A stretch of 14,282 nt of DNA from DASZGI01 sp035938995 (lineage in GTDB: Bacteria > Actinomycetota > Actinomycetes > Streptomycetales > Catenulisporaceae). Under the pieces are notes generated by a model that did no database searches, was not told where the DNA came from, and saw nothing but the letters and a program-made list of their open reading frames with translations. The stretch lies in the NCBI RefSeq assembly GCF_035938995.1, contig NZ_DASZGI010000406.1, positions 1 through 14,282 on the forward strand. The letters are read 5' to 3'. This document shows positions 1-7,637 of this stretch, one piece after another. How positions within the stretch are numbered: the first letter of the stretch is position 1; the number at the start of each line of letters is the position of its first letter. Position numbers and translations under genes: made by a program.

Positions 1-333
1 GGGCCAGGCCTCGACGGCGACCGCCAGGGGACGGGCGCCCGCTCGCTCCGGATACGACGGACGCGGCCGCAGCAGCCCCTCGTAGACGCCCACCAGGTCC
101 TCGCCCTCGGGGCTCCGGCGGCCGTTGCCGACGCCGTAGAGGGGCACCGGCCCGACGCCTCCGTTGGCCACCTCGAGATGGAGGCGGCGCAGCGCCTCGG
201 GAAGGACGAATCCGAGGCGCGCCTCGGCCTGCTCGATCTCCGCCGGCGTCGCCCGGGGATGGACCGGGCCGCCGCTGTCCAGGCAGTGCTCGCGAACTCG
301 CGTGATCAGGCCGGCAAGGTCCACGATCGCCAT
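1..333 (-). CDS. SMI1/KNR4 (SUKH) family protein, 5' part only
   Basis: The minus strand reads open from an ATG at 331-333 to the window edge (111 codons seen, C-terminus missing). Residues 29-64 carry the family signature: TPAEIEQAEARLGF, then LPEALRRLHLEVANGGVGP. The motif E-x-x-LG-x-x-LP followed by NGGxGP is characteristic of SMI1/KNR4 (SUKH) domains. Known of the family: SUKH proteins are small cytosolic binding domains; many bacterial ones are immunity proteins of polymorphic toxin systems, others are solitary with unknown function. Here only thiC is visible next to it, on the same strand and 200 bp upstream, so a toxin partner could only lie beyond the window start. The ribosome binding site is weak (AGG about 13 nt upstream); an ATG at 341-343 is out of frame. 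The family call is fairly safe; an immunity role is not shown. Confidence 0.72.
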   Translation of the reverse strand, partial: MAIVDLAGLITRVREHCLDSGGPVHPRATPAEIEQAEARLGFVLPEALRRLHLEVANGGVGPVPLYGVGNGRRSPEGEDLVGVYEGLLRPRPSYPERAGARPLAVAVEAWP

Positions 334-533
334 GATCGTGCATGCTGCCTGAACGGCAGGTCGGTCTGCATGTCGCCCGGCGAACCCTCCCGGAGGGCGG
401 AGCCCGCACGCCACCCCTGGCGCCGGCCCCGCCCGGGAGGTCAGACCGGCGGGCATGAGCAGACCCGACGCGGCCAATCATCAGGAACGCCGGCGGGCGT
501 GGTTTTCTTGCGCTTCGTGGCGTTGGGAGTTCT

Positions 534-2120
<1,587 letters not shown>

Positions 2121-2132
2121 CGCGTCCTCACT

Positions 2133-2255
2133 CTCCCTACGCCGGCATTACCCGGACAGGTTCATGCGGTCGGCGACACCAGTGCGCAGCGCATTTGTTC
2201 AAGCTGCGGCCAGTCGCCCTCTCAGCCCGGTCCGTCCCGAGCTCCCGCGGTTCAG
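2133..2255 (-). promoter_or_regulatory. TPP riboswitch (THI element) in the thiC leader
   Basis: Read on the minus strand, the leader has the two conserved halves of the TPP aptamer: GGGCTGAGAGGG (about 2217-2228) in the P2/P3 side, and GAACCTGTCCGGGTAATGCC followed by GGCGTAGGGAG (about 2133-2163) in the P4/P5 side. GCTCGG and CCGGGC flanking the CTGAGA can pair as P2. The aptamer ends about 3-7 nt before the thiC Shine-Dalgarno (GAGG, 2126-2130) and 12 nt before the ATG. No U-rich intrinsic terminator lies between aptamer and start, so control at translation initiation is more likely than transcription attenuation; that is inference from layout. I did not find an unambiguous anti-Shine-Dalgarno strand. 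The 5' boundary is approximate. Confidence 0.95.
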
Positions 2256-2266
2256 TTGTCTCGCTG

Positions 2267-2294
2267 ACTCTAGCGCGCGGCTTCGGCAGCGCAA
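2267..2294 (-). promoter_or_regulatory. Candidate housekeeping-type promoter of thiC
   Basis: On the minus strand TTGCGC (2289-2294) and TAGAGT (2267-2272) are separated by 16 bp, matching TTGnnn / TAnnnT. The predicted start near 2260 would put the 5' end just before the riboswitch. Assigned by sequence only. Confidence 0.5.
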
Positions 2295-2304
2295 CCGCGT
2301 CCGC

Positions 2305-2384
2305 CGAGCACGGCATCTGTCGAACACCGCGCTTACCGAACACCGTGCTTGCCGAACATGGCGTCCGTCGAACATTCGAGCACG
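2305..2384. repeat. Five degenerate 16-bp tandem repeats upstream of the thiC promoter
   Basis: Units on the plus strand start at 2305, 2321, 2337, 2353 and 2369, each beginning CGARCAy: CGAGCACGGCATCTGT, CGAACACCGCGCTTAC, CGAACACCGTGCTTGC, CGAACATGGCGTCCGT, and CGAACATTCGAGCACG. The period is exactly 16 bp without gaps; units 2 and 3 are closest. The array begins about 10 bp upstream of the thiC -35 box. Tandem sites for a DNA-binding protein are one explanation; a decaying slippage repeat is another. The rest of the stretch up to 2555 shows no gene that I can support. Confidence 0.7.
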
Positions 2385-2555
2385 GCGCCCATCAAGCGCC
2401 GCGCGCCGAACAGCACGCGCGTCGAAGACCCCGCATTACCTTCTCGGTCCGCGCCCGAATTCAGGCGCGGACCTCGACTCCCCGTCGCCCCTTGCGCCGA
2501 ACGCCCGTCCGCGCGCTGCGCGGCCGGGGCATTCGCGTTTCCCCGCTACGTCGCT

Positions 2556-2768
2556 TTAGAAATCGCGGCGGTTGCGGATCTGCCGCCGCCGGTAAGCCGG
2601 AAGCGAATTCATGAACCGGTGGTAGCCGTACCACACGAGGGCGACCGCGCCCGCGCCGATCGCGACGAAGAACAGCGCGCCGAAAATAGCGTGGACGATC
2701 GCCGCGATGACCTCCACGGCGACGAACACGCCAATGATCCCAAGTACAGCCTTGAGCCAGAATGGCAT
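2556..2768 (-). CDS. Small two-TM membrane protein (DUF5326-like?)
   Basis: 70 aa from ATG 2766-2768, chosen because GGAAGG lies 4 nt upstream; the same frame is open to 2954, but the extra N-terminal 62 residues look like translated non-coding DNA. The protein starts MPFWLKAVLGIIGVFVAVEV and has two hydrophobic segments (about residues 5-27 and 29-48), then a basic tail (RFMNSLPAYRRRQIRNRRDF without a hydrophobic stretch), so the C-terminus is probably cytoplasmic. Size, the PFWLK opening and the paired helices resemble actinobacterial DUF5326-type proteins of unknown function; this match is from memory and uncertain. It is monocistronic, downstream of a 600-bp stretch rich in inverted repeats. 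No catalytic motif is visible. Confidence 0.7.
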   Translation of the reverse strand: MPFWLKAVLGIIGVFVAVEVIAAIVHAIFGALFFVAIGAGAVALVWYGYHRFMNSLPAYRRRQIRNRRDF

Positions 2769-2803
2769 GGTGCCTTCCAACCCCTTCACTACCCGTTGCG
2801 GCA

Positions 2804-2816
2804 CCGCACGGTGCGG
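2804..2816. promoter_or_regulatory. Inverted repeat CCGCAC-G-GTGCGG upstream of the small membrane gene
   Basis: Perfect 6+1+6 inverted repeat 36-48 bp upstream of the ATG at 2768. Its location fits an operator or a leader hairpin. Such repeats are not rare in GC-rich DNA, so the functional call is tentative. Confidence 0.3.
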
Positions 2817-2871
2817 CGCCTGCACTGCATATGGTGGAACGACCGGCTCGGTGCCCCCGTTCCCGAATCCA

Positions 2872-2881
2872 CGATATATCG
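2872..2881. promoter_or_regulatory. AT-rich palindrome CGATATATCG
   Basis: A perfect 10-bp palindrome with six central A/T bases, in a region otherwise near 65-70% GC and about 105 bp upstream of the small membrane gene. The base composition makes it stand out; it could be a regulator site or part of a promoter. No -35/-10 pair could be fixed around it. Confidence 0.3.
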
Positions 2882-3020
2882 CGTTCTCGCTCTGCGCCAG
2901 CACCCGGTAGTGGACCACTGGTGACCGGCGGACCGCCGATGACCGCATCTGCATGATGTCCAGGCGGCGGAGCGCTCATGCGTATCCGCGCCGATTCGAA
3001 CTCGCGATCGAACGGCTCCC

Positions 3021-3046
3021 GGCGGACGCTCTTCGAGAGCGCCGCC
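3021..3046. terminator. Strong hairpin, possible terminator
   Basis: GGCGGACGCTCT and AGAGCGCCGCC pair over 11 bp with one bulged A and a TCG loop. No T-run follows on either strand, so intrinsic termination is possible but unproven. No gene ends nearby on the plus strand; on the minus strand it lies about 320 bp beyond the marR stop. Confidence 0.3.
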
Positions 3047-3293
3047 GCCGAGAGTGGATCAGGACATCGCCATCACGGAGCGGACGCTCTGCGGCGTGGA
3101 GGCGTCTTCATGTACTGAGGGATACGGCAAGGCGTGAGGGTCGAGGCGCCCACAAATGGGGACGCGATACCGGACGGCCGTACCATCAACGAAGAAGCGG
3201 ATCACATCGCAGGCCCGCGCGCAGCAGGCCACAGGACCCGACGGGGGATCAACCGCTCGACATTCACGCGGCCCACGGCCGAGCGGAGTATTG

Positions 3294-3315
3294 AGTCCTG
3301 TCCGCGGACAGGACT
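3294..3315. repeat. Perfect 22-bp palindrome
   Basis: Arms AGTCCTGTCCG and CGGACAGGACT abut with no spacer. The core TGTCC-GC-GGACA has the same half sites as the inverted repeat in front of the SMR gene (TGTCC-CC-GGACA at 8139-8150). It sits 50-71 bp beyond the marR stop and directly beside the hairpin at 3318-3348. It could be an operator, part of a double terminator, or a cruciform. Confidence 0.6.
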
Positions 3316-3317
3316 GA

Positions 3318-3348
3318 GCCCGCCGGGACCTGGCGCACCCCGGCGGGC
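3318..3348 (-). terminator. Terminator-like hairpin after marR
   Basis: GCCCGCCGGG (3318-3327) pairs perfectly with CCCGGCGGGC (3339-3348) around an 11-nt loop, beginning 17 bp after the marR stop codon. There is no U-tract, as is common for actinobacterial terminators. Confidence 0.6.
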
Positions 3349-3364
3349 TAGGAGTGGAGGTTGT

Positions 3365-3934
3365 TCAGGCCTTCTTCGCGCGGGACGCGGTGCGCTTGGT
3401 AGCGGCCTTCTTGGCCGGCCGCTTAGCAGCGGCCGCTTTCTTCGCGGTCGTCTTGCGCGCCGGACGGGTCGCGGGAGCGGATTCCTCCGCCGCCACGGCC
3501 GCCGGAGCGACGTTCGCGAATGCGCTTCGGCACTTTTCCAGCAGCTTGCGCAGCGACTGCTGGTCCGCCTTGGTCAGCTGCCCACTCAGCAGCTCTTCGA
3601 CCTCGACGATCTTCTTGTCGGCGCGGCCGAGCAGTCGCTTGCCCGCCGCGGTGATGGTGGTCTCCATCGCGCGTCCCTGACCCGGCACGGTGCGCCGCTC
3701 GATGAGACCTTTGACGGTCAGGTTTCCCAGAACCGTGGTCATCGTCTGCGGGGTCACCAAGCACCTACGGGCAAGTTCCGCACCACTGATACCGGGCGTG
3801 TCAGCGATCACCAACAGCGCCTGGTACTGCGGAACGGTCAGGCCCATCGGGCGCAGCGCCGCGTCTTTCGCTCCGGAGAGCTCTTGCTCAAGGCTCTTAA
3901 CCATGTGGCCGAGCCGGTCATCCACTGCTGTCAT
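3365..3934 (-). CDS. MarR-family regulator with lysine/alanine-rich C-terminal tail
   Basis: 189 aa from ATG 3932-3934. Residues 5-140 form a MarR-type winged helix: VPQYQALLVIADTPGISGAE, then LARRCLVTPQTMTTVLGNL as recognition helix, a wing around IERRTVPGQGRAMETTI, and a closing helix ending about 140. MarR proteins bind palindromic operators as dimers and often repress divergent genes. From about 151 the protein continues into a low-complexity basic tail (PARKTTAKKAAAAKRPAKKA, then ATKRTASRAKKA) like the C-terminal tails of histone H1 or of actinobacterial HU proteins; this is unusual for MarR. The start was chosen because TATGAT lies 7 nt upstream, as in leaderless actinobacterial genes; an in-frame ATG at 3946 overlaps that box and has a too-close AGGA. 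It is divergent from the holin-like gene, which is a plausible target along with its own promoter. Confidence 0.85.
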   Translation of the reverse strand: MTAVDDRLGHMVKSLEQELSGAKDAALRPMGLTVPQYQALLVIADTPGISGAELARRCLVTPQTMTTVLGNLTVKGLIERRTVPGQGRAMETTITAAGKRLLGRADKKIVEVEELLSGQLTKADQQSLRKLLEKCRSAFANVAPAAVAAEESAPATRPARKTTAKKAAAAKRPAKKAATKRTASRAKKA

Positions 3935-3941
3935 GGCGTCG

Positions 3942-3947
3942 ATCATA
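3942..3947 (-). promoter_or_regulatory. -10 box of marR (leaderless layout)
   Basis: TATGAT on the minus strand ends 7 nt before the A of the chosen ATG. No clear TTG-type -35 is visible at 17-18 bp. A short inverted repeat, TGTG-TCG-CACA (3951-3961), lies just upstream and could be an autoregulatory site. Confidence 0.45.
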
Positions 3948-4059
3948 TCCTGTGTCGCACAAAATGCCCGTTTTTGCGGCGGGCTCTGACGCGGATGGGT
4001 GATACACAACGCTCTGCGAGCGCCACCCGAACCTATCTACAACAGCTTGCCACACCTTG

Positions 4060-4089
4060 TTGGCCGAAGAGCAGTACTTGCGGCAACAT
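4060..4089 (+). promoter_or_regulatory. Candidate promoter of the holin-like gene (leaderless)
   Basis: TTGGCC (4060-4065), 18-bp spacer, CAACAT (4084-4089), then 6 nt to the ATG at 4096. There is no Shine-Dalgarno in front of the ATG, which agrees with a leaderless transcript. Confidence 0.4.
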
Positions 4090-4095
4090 GCGGCC

Positions 4096-4479
4096 ATGAA
4101 GAAATTCGCGATCAAGATCCTCGTCAACGCGGTGGGTCTCTACGTGGCCTCACTCGTGGTGCGAAACGGCGTCGCATTCCACGGAACCGGGTTCCAACTC
4201 GCGGAGACGGTGCTGATCGTCGCACTCATCTTCGGCCTGGTGAACACCTTCATCCGACCGGTGGTGAAGCTGTTCAGCTTCGGAATCACCCTGGTCACGC
4301 TCGGCCTGTTCACCTTTGTCATCAACGCGCTCATGCTGTGGCTGACCTCGAAGATCTCCGAACACTTCGCGGTGCAGTTCTACGTCAAGAACTTCCTGTC
4401 CGCCCTGCTCGGTTCGCTCGTGGTGACGGCCGTCGCGCTGGTGCTGCACGCGGTGCTGCCGGACGACAGGAAGAAGTAG
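4096..4479 (+). CDS. Phage-holin-4-superfamily membrane protein
   Basis: 127 aa with four hydrophobic segments (about 5-22, 36-53, 60-84 and 98-120) and a charged C-terminus (DDRKK). The segment FGLVNTFIRPVVKLFSFGIT followed by LGLFTFVINALMLW is the hallmark of the phage_holin_4_2 (PF04020) family, short integral membrane proteins common in bacteria and usually not phage-borne; their function is unknown. The start was set at MKKFAIKI because its length fits the family and a leaderless promoter is in place; the frame is open 39 nt further upstream (ATG 4057) but that extension is not hydrophobic and overlaps the -35. It is divergent from marR and followed after 80 bp by the phosphatase gene on the same strand, so the two may be cotranscribed. 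No phage genes surround it; a lysis function is not implied. Confidence 0.85.
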   Translation: MKKFAIKILVNAVGLYVASLVVRNGVAFHGTGFQLAETVLIVALIFGLVNTFIRPVVKLFSFGITLVTLGLFTFVINALMLWLTSKISEHFAVQFYVKNFLSALLGSLVVTAVALVLHAVLPDDRKK

Positions 4480-4559
4480 GCAGGCCGCGGGCCGCGTTTC
4501 CGCAGGCAGTCGCGACGACCGGGAAACGATCACGAGTGGAGAACAACACACGGACTCCG

Positions 4560-5075
4560 ATGTACCGGGTCTGCTTTATCTGCACCGGGAACATCTGCCG
4601 CTCGCCGATCGGCGAGTCGGTGCTGCGCTCCCGGCTGCGTGAAGCGGGGCTCGACGACCGGGTCGCGGTGGACAGCGCGGGCACCGGCGACTGGCATGCC
4701 GGCGACGAAGCGGACCCGCGCACGGTGCGCGTCCTGGCCGCGCATGGATATGCGTCCCGGCACATCGCCCGCCAGTTCCAGCCCGCCGATTTCGCCCGGC
4801 GCGATCTCCTGCTGGCGCTGGACCGCGGGCATTTACGCACGTTGAGGCGCTGGAAGGCACAGTGGGAGCAGGCCGGCGCGGCGGATCGGACGGCCGGGCC
4901 AGAGCTGCGCCTGGTGCGCGAGTTCGACCCGGCGGCGACGCCCGACCGGTGGGATGTCCCCGATCCGTACTACGGTGCTCTGGCAGGCTTCGAAGAATGC
5001 CTGGCGATGGTGGAGTCGGCGATGCCGGGCCTGCTGCTGCACATCGAGTCGGCGCTGGAGGCGAGGGCACTGTGA
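4560..5075 (+). CDS. Low-molecular-weight protein tyrosine phosphatase
   Basis: 171 aa. The N-terminal P-loop VCFICTGNICRSP has the family motif CX5RS (nucleophile C8, R14, S15), and DVPDPYYG (132-139) supplies the general acid D135 and the substrate-pocket tyrosines, so all catalytic parts are present. Such enzymes remove phosphate from phosphotyrosine; in actinomycetes homologues are PtpA of Streptomyces, linked to secondary metabolism, and the secreted PtpA of Mycobacterium. The protein lacks a signal peptide. Leu92 is encoded by TTA (4833-4835), the only in-frame TTA I found in the window; in Streptomyces TTA codons make translation depend on the bldA tRNA. The start is uncertain: ATG 4560 has a weak ribosome binding site, and GTG 4536 in frame would add eight residues. 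It lies between the holin-like and fructosamine-kinase-like genes on the same strand. Confidence 0.95.
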   Translation: MYRVCFICTGNICRSPIGESVLRSRLREAGLDDRVAVDSAGTGDWHAGDEADPRTVRVLAAHGYASRHIARQFQPADFARRDLLLALDRGHLRTLRRWKAQWEQAGAADRTAGPELRLVREFDPAATPDRWDVPDPYYGALAGFEECLAMVESAMPGLLLHIESALEARAL

Positions 5076-5288
5076 TCGTGCGGGGCGGGATCGAGTGGGC
5101 CGGATCCGCCGAGCCGGACGGGCGCACCGAGCACGGAGACACGGTATGCGGACAGAGCGCTGAGTCGTCCGGGAAAAGTTCACCGGATTGGGCCATCCGG
5201 GTGAAGACGAACCCTGTCGCGCGTCGGCGCGGCGAACGCGACGCGGGCGTGGCGCGGAACCGGACCGCGGCGTGACACGGTGTCGGAG

Positions 5289-5302
5289 GCTCTTCGAAGA
5301 GC
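5289..5302. repeat. 14-bp palindrome GCTCTTCGAAGAGC
   Basis: Perfect palindrome just upstream (5 bp) of the candidate -35 of the fructosamine-kinase gene. It may be an operator or a short hairpin ending the phosphatase transcript. The word GCTCTTCGA also occurs in the hairpin at 3021-3046. Confidence 0.35.
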
Positions 5303-5306
5303 AGTG

Positions 5307-5336
5307 TTGGAGCACGACCGGGCGGCGTGAGAACGT
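5307..5336 (+). promoter_or_regulatory. Candidate promoter of the fructosamine-kinase gene (leaderless)
   Basis: TTGGAG (5307-5312), 18-bp spacer, GAACGT (5331-5336), then 6 nt to the ATG at 5343. Same geometry as the holin-like gene; no Shine-Dalgarno precedes the ATG. The -10 box is weak (only A2 and T6 of TAnnnT). Confidence 0.35.
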
Positions 5337-5342
5337 GGCCGC

Positions 5343-6191
5343 ATGATCGGCGACGAGGTGGCCGAGTTGCTCGGGACTCCGGTGGCGGGCGTGACAGCCC
5401 TCGGCACCGGAGCCGGCGGCGCGGGCACGTACCGGGTCTCGCTGCTGGCCGGCGGCAACGTGTTCGTGAAGGCCACCGGCGGCCAGGACCCCGGCTTCCT
5501 CGAATCCGAGGCGCGCGGATTGCGTTGGCTGCGCGAAGCGGACGCCGTCGCCGTGCCCGAGGTGTTGGGCGCGAGCCCGAAGCTTCTGGTGAGCACCTGG
5601 ATCGCCCCGGGCCGGCCCACCCCGCAGACGGCGGAGGAGTTCGGCCGCGAACTGGCCACCCTGCACGCGCGCGGCGCCCAATCCTTCGGCGCCCCAGAAC
5701 CCGGATTCATCGGCTCGCTGCCGCTGGACAACACCGAAGACGAGGAGTGGACCCGGTTCTACCCGGAGCGCAGGGTTCTGCCTTATCTGCGCGGCGCGGT
5801 CGACCGCAGCGCGGTGGATCCGGAGGGCGCCGCCGTCATCGAACAGGTTTGCGCGCGCATCGGCGAACTCGCCGGACCGCCCGAGCTGCCCGCGCGGATC
5901 CACGGCGACCTGTGGGCCGGCAATGTGCACTGGGACACCCGCGGCCGCGCCTGGCTGATCGACCCGGCTGCGCACGGCGGCCACCGGGAAACCGATCTGG
6001 CGATGATGGCGCTGTTCGAGCCGCCCCATCTGGAAGCGATCCTCTCCTCGTATGACGAGGTGTATCCGCTGGCCGACGACTGGCGCGAACGGGTGGGCCT
6101 GCATCAGCTGCATCCGCTGCTGGTTCACGCAGTCTTGTTCGGCGGTTCGTACGGTGCCCAGGCGGTGGCCGCCGCGCGGCAGTATCTGTGA
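5343..6191 (+). CDS. Fructosamine kinase family protein
   Basis: 282 aa, the usual length. Fructosamine-3-kinase-type enzymes phosphorylate sugar adducts (ketosamines or ribulosamines) on amines of proteins or small molecules so that the adduct falls off, a deglycation repair. Seen: nucleotide-binding lobe with FVKA (K43) and ESEARGLRWL (E54/E57 region), the catalytic loop HGDLWAGN (187-194; D189 base, N194), and the metal-binding DPAAHGGHRETDLAMM (D207 onward), the equivalent of the kinase DFG. These signatures separate it from ordinary aminoglycoside phosphotransferases. All key residues are present. It follows the phosphatase by 267 bp, long enough for its own promoter (candidate at 5307-5336). 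Cytosolic: no signal peptide or TM segment. The physiological substrate cannot be read from the sequence. Confidence 0.93.
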   Translation: MIGDEVAELLGTPVAGVTALGTGAGGAGTYRVSLLAGGNVFVKATGGQDPGFLESEARGLRWLREADAVAVPEVLGASPKLLVSTWIAPGRPTPQTAEEFGRELATLHARGAQSFGAPEPGFIGSLPLDNTEDEEWTRFYPERRVLPYLRGAVDRSAVDPEGAAVIEQVCARIGELAGPPELPARIHGDLWAGNVHWDTRGRAWLIDPAAHGGHRETDLAMMALFEPPHLEAILSSYDEVYPLADDWRERVGLHQLHPLLVHAVLFGGSYGAQAVAAARQYL

Positions 6192-6448
6192 CCGTAGGCA
6201 CGGCAATCCCGGTGTCCGCGCAGGTGAAGCCCGTGTCGCGGGCACTCGTCGCGGCCCGGGTTTGAAACAATCGCGTCCCAAGAGGGCAAAGGGTCGGTCA
6301 GGCGGCGTACCTGAAACGTATGGTCCCGTACTACAGTGCCGACCGACCACTGGGCGCGGACAACCACGAACGGTCCCGGTGTACGACCGGTGGCCGGGGC
6401 CGGGCGACGCGGTCGATCCGGCAGGCGAGCGATGGAGCGTGACGAGCG

Positions 6449-7594
6449 GTGACTTACTGCGGCTCCTGCGGCGAGCCGGTCGAGGGCCGGTTCTGCCGGA
6501 TGTGCGGCGCGGCCGTCCCGAACGGTCCCGCCGCCACCATGTTCCCCGGCGCCGTCGGATCGGCGGCGCTGCAAGCCGAGCCGACCCAGATGCTTCCGGG
6601 CGCGATGGCGGGGGCGATGACCCAGACCCTCGGCCCGCAGCCCGAGCCCATTCCCGCCTCGGATTTCGATTCTCTGTTCCGTCAGCCCGACGGAGCGGTC
6701 ACCCCGCACAGCCAGACCCGGCTGCTTCCGCCGGTGAACGCGGATTACCGCATGCCGCCGCCCGGCGCAGCCCCGGACGGCCAGCCCCAGCGCGGTGCCT
6801 TTGGTCACGGTGCCGTTGATCCAGCTTCCGGTTATCCGGTCGGCGACTATCCTCCCGGCGCCGGCGGACCCGGTGGGGAAGACGACTGGTACGGCGAGCC
6901 CGGGCGGGGCCGCAAGCCGATCGTGTGGGGAACGGTCGGCGCGGTCGTCGCGGCGGCGGCCGTCATCCTGGGCCTGCTGTACGTCGGCAACCACAACAAC
7001 GCCGCGTCTGCCACTACCGCCCCGCCGTCCGCAAGCGCCAACAGCATCGCCGGTACGCCCACACCCTCGGTCGGCGACATCAATCTGCCCGCGGCCGGGC
7101 AGACCTCGTCCAGCCCGTCGGCCTCCGCGAGCGCGTCGCAGTCGGCGACGGGGAACACGAACCTGCCGCTCACGCTCGGCTCGAGCGGGCGTTACGTGAC
7201 CTATGTCCAGGAGCGGCTGCACCAGCTGAAGTTCTACCAGGGCCCGATCAACGGACAGTACGACCAGGCCACGGCGCAGGCGGTCGTCGACTTCCAGGGC
7301 GCCGCCCACGTGACCGGCGACCCGGCCGCCACCGTCGACCGGCCCACGCTCACCGCGCTGATCGCCGCCGGCACCCGGCCCAACCTGAGGCCCGGCAGCA
7401 ACGACGGCGGCGACATCAAGCGACTCCAGCAGGCGCTCGACTCCGCGGAGAACGCCGGGCTCGCGGTCAACGGCCGGTACGACGCGGCGACCGTCGCGGC
7501 GATGGTCCGCTATCAGTCCGCCGTGGGGGTCCCGTCGACCGGTATGGCGAACGGACCGACCTGGGCGGCGCTGCAATCGGGCTCGGTGATCTGA
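6449..7594 (+). CDS. Zinc-ribbon membrane protein with two peptidoglycan-binding domains
   Basis: 381 aa from GTG 6449 (GGAG 11 nt upstream; the zinc ribbon begins at once, which fixes the start). Domains in order: CGSCGEPVEGRFCRMCG (C4, C7, C16, C19), a zinc ribbon; a disordered Pro/Gly/Gln-rich cytoplasmic segment (21-155) holding TQMLPG, TQTLGP and TRLLPP; one TM helix (about 158-179); a Ser/Ala/Thr-rich linker (183-237); and two PG_binding_1 repeats (about 242-305 and 314-378; YVQERLHQLKFYQGPINGQY and IKRLQQALDS). Expected topology: N-terminus inside, peptidoglycan-binding domains outside on the wall. No enzymatic domain is present, so it may anchor or sense the wall. The 257 bp in front (6192-6448) hold a small hairpin GCCCG-N5-CGGGC (6229-6243) and no further gene. 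Function beyond wall binding is unknown. Confidence 0.88.
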   Translation: MTYCGSCGEPVEGRFCRMCGAAVPNGPAATMFPGAVGSAALQAEPTQMLPGAMAGAMTQTLGPQPEPIPASDFDSLFRQPDGAVTPHSQTRLLPPVNADYRMPPPGAAPDGQPQRGAFGHGAVDPASGYPVGDYPPGAGGPGGEDDWYGEPGRGRKPIVWGTVGAVVAAAAVILGLLYVGNHNNAASATTAPPSASANSIAGTPTPSVGDINLPAAGQTSSSPSASASASQSATGNTNLPLTLGSSGRYVTYVQERLHQLKFYQGPINGQYDQATAQAVVDFQGAAHVTGDPAATVDRPTLTALIAAGTRPNLRPGSNDGGDIKRLQQALDSAENAGLAVNGRYDAATVAAMVRYQSAVGVPSTGMANGPTWAALQSGSVI

Positions 7595-7609
7595 TCCCGG
7601 GCGCCGGGT

Positions 7610-7637
7610 TGGATCAGCTCAGTCTGGATCAGCGCAG
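7610..7637. repeat. Short direct repeat at the convergent gene ends
   Basis: TGGATCAGCTCAG (7610-7622) and TGGATCAGCGCAG (7625-7637) differ at one base and are offset by 15 bp. The second copy contains the stop codon of the TfoX-C gene. It looks like a recent local duplication. Confidence 0.5.

Larger units (their letters stand above)
2769..3364. other. Gene-poor stretch with several inverted repeats
   Basis: No reading frame here combines a start with a ribosome binding site, actinobacterial codon bias and recognisable protein. Besides the sites listed separately it has two perfect inverted repeats with a central GGACC: AGTGG-A-CCACT (2909-2919) and CGGCGG-A-CCGCCG (2926-2938), 18 bp centre to centre, and an 11-bp direct repeat GCGGACGCTCT at 3022-3032 and 3080-3090. 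The minus strand around 3000-3060 superficially resembles tRNA arms but does not fold as a tRNA. Confidence 0.6.

Noticed and set aside
385..397. CCCTCC-C-GGAGGG hairpin and the repeated word CCGGCGGGCrTG (446-457, 490-501) between thiC and the SUKH gene.
   Set aside because: Short, no T-run, and such repeats are expected in DNA of this composition; not called as a terminator.
2985..3050. tRNA-Ser-like signs on the minus strand (anticodon-like stem-loop with CGA, T-loop-like TTCGAAT).
   Set aside because: The T-stem does not pair, no acceptor stem or D-arm is present; chance resemblance.
4096..4479. Prophage lysis gene on the basis of the holin name.
   Set aside because: The PF04020-type family is widespread outside phages and no phage genes are nearby.
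5071..5275. 67-codon GTG frame overlapping the phosphatase stop by GTGA.
   Set aside because: No recognisable protein, codon bias declines along its length and no ribosome binding site beyond the overlap; coupling by GTGA alone is not enough.
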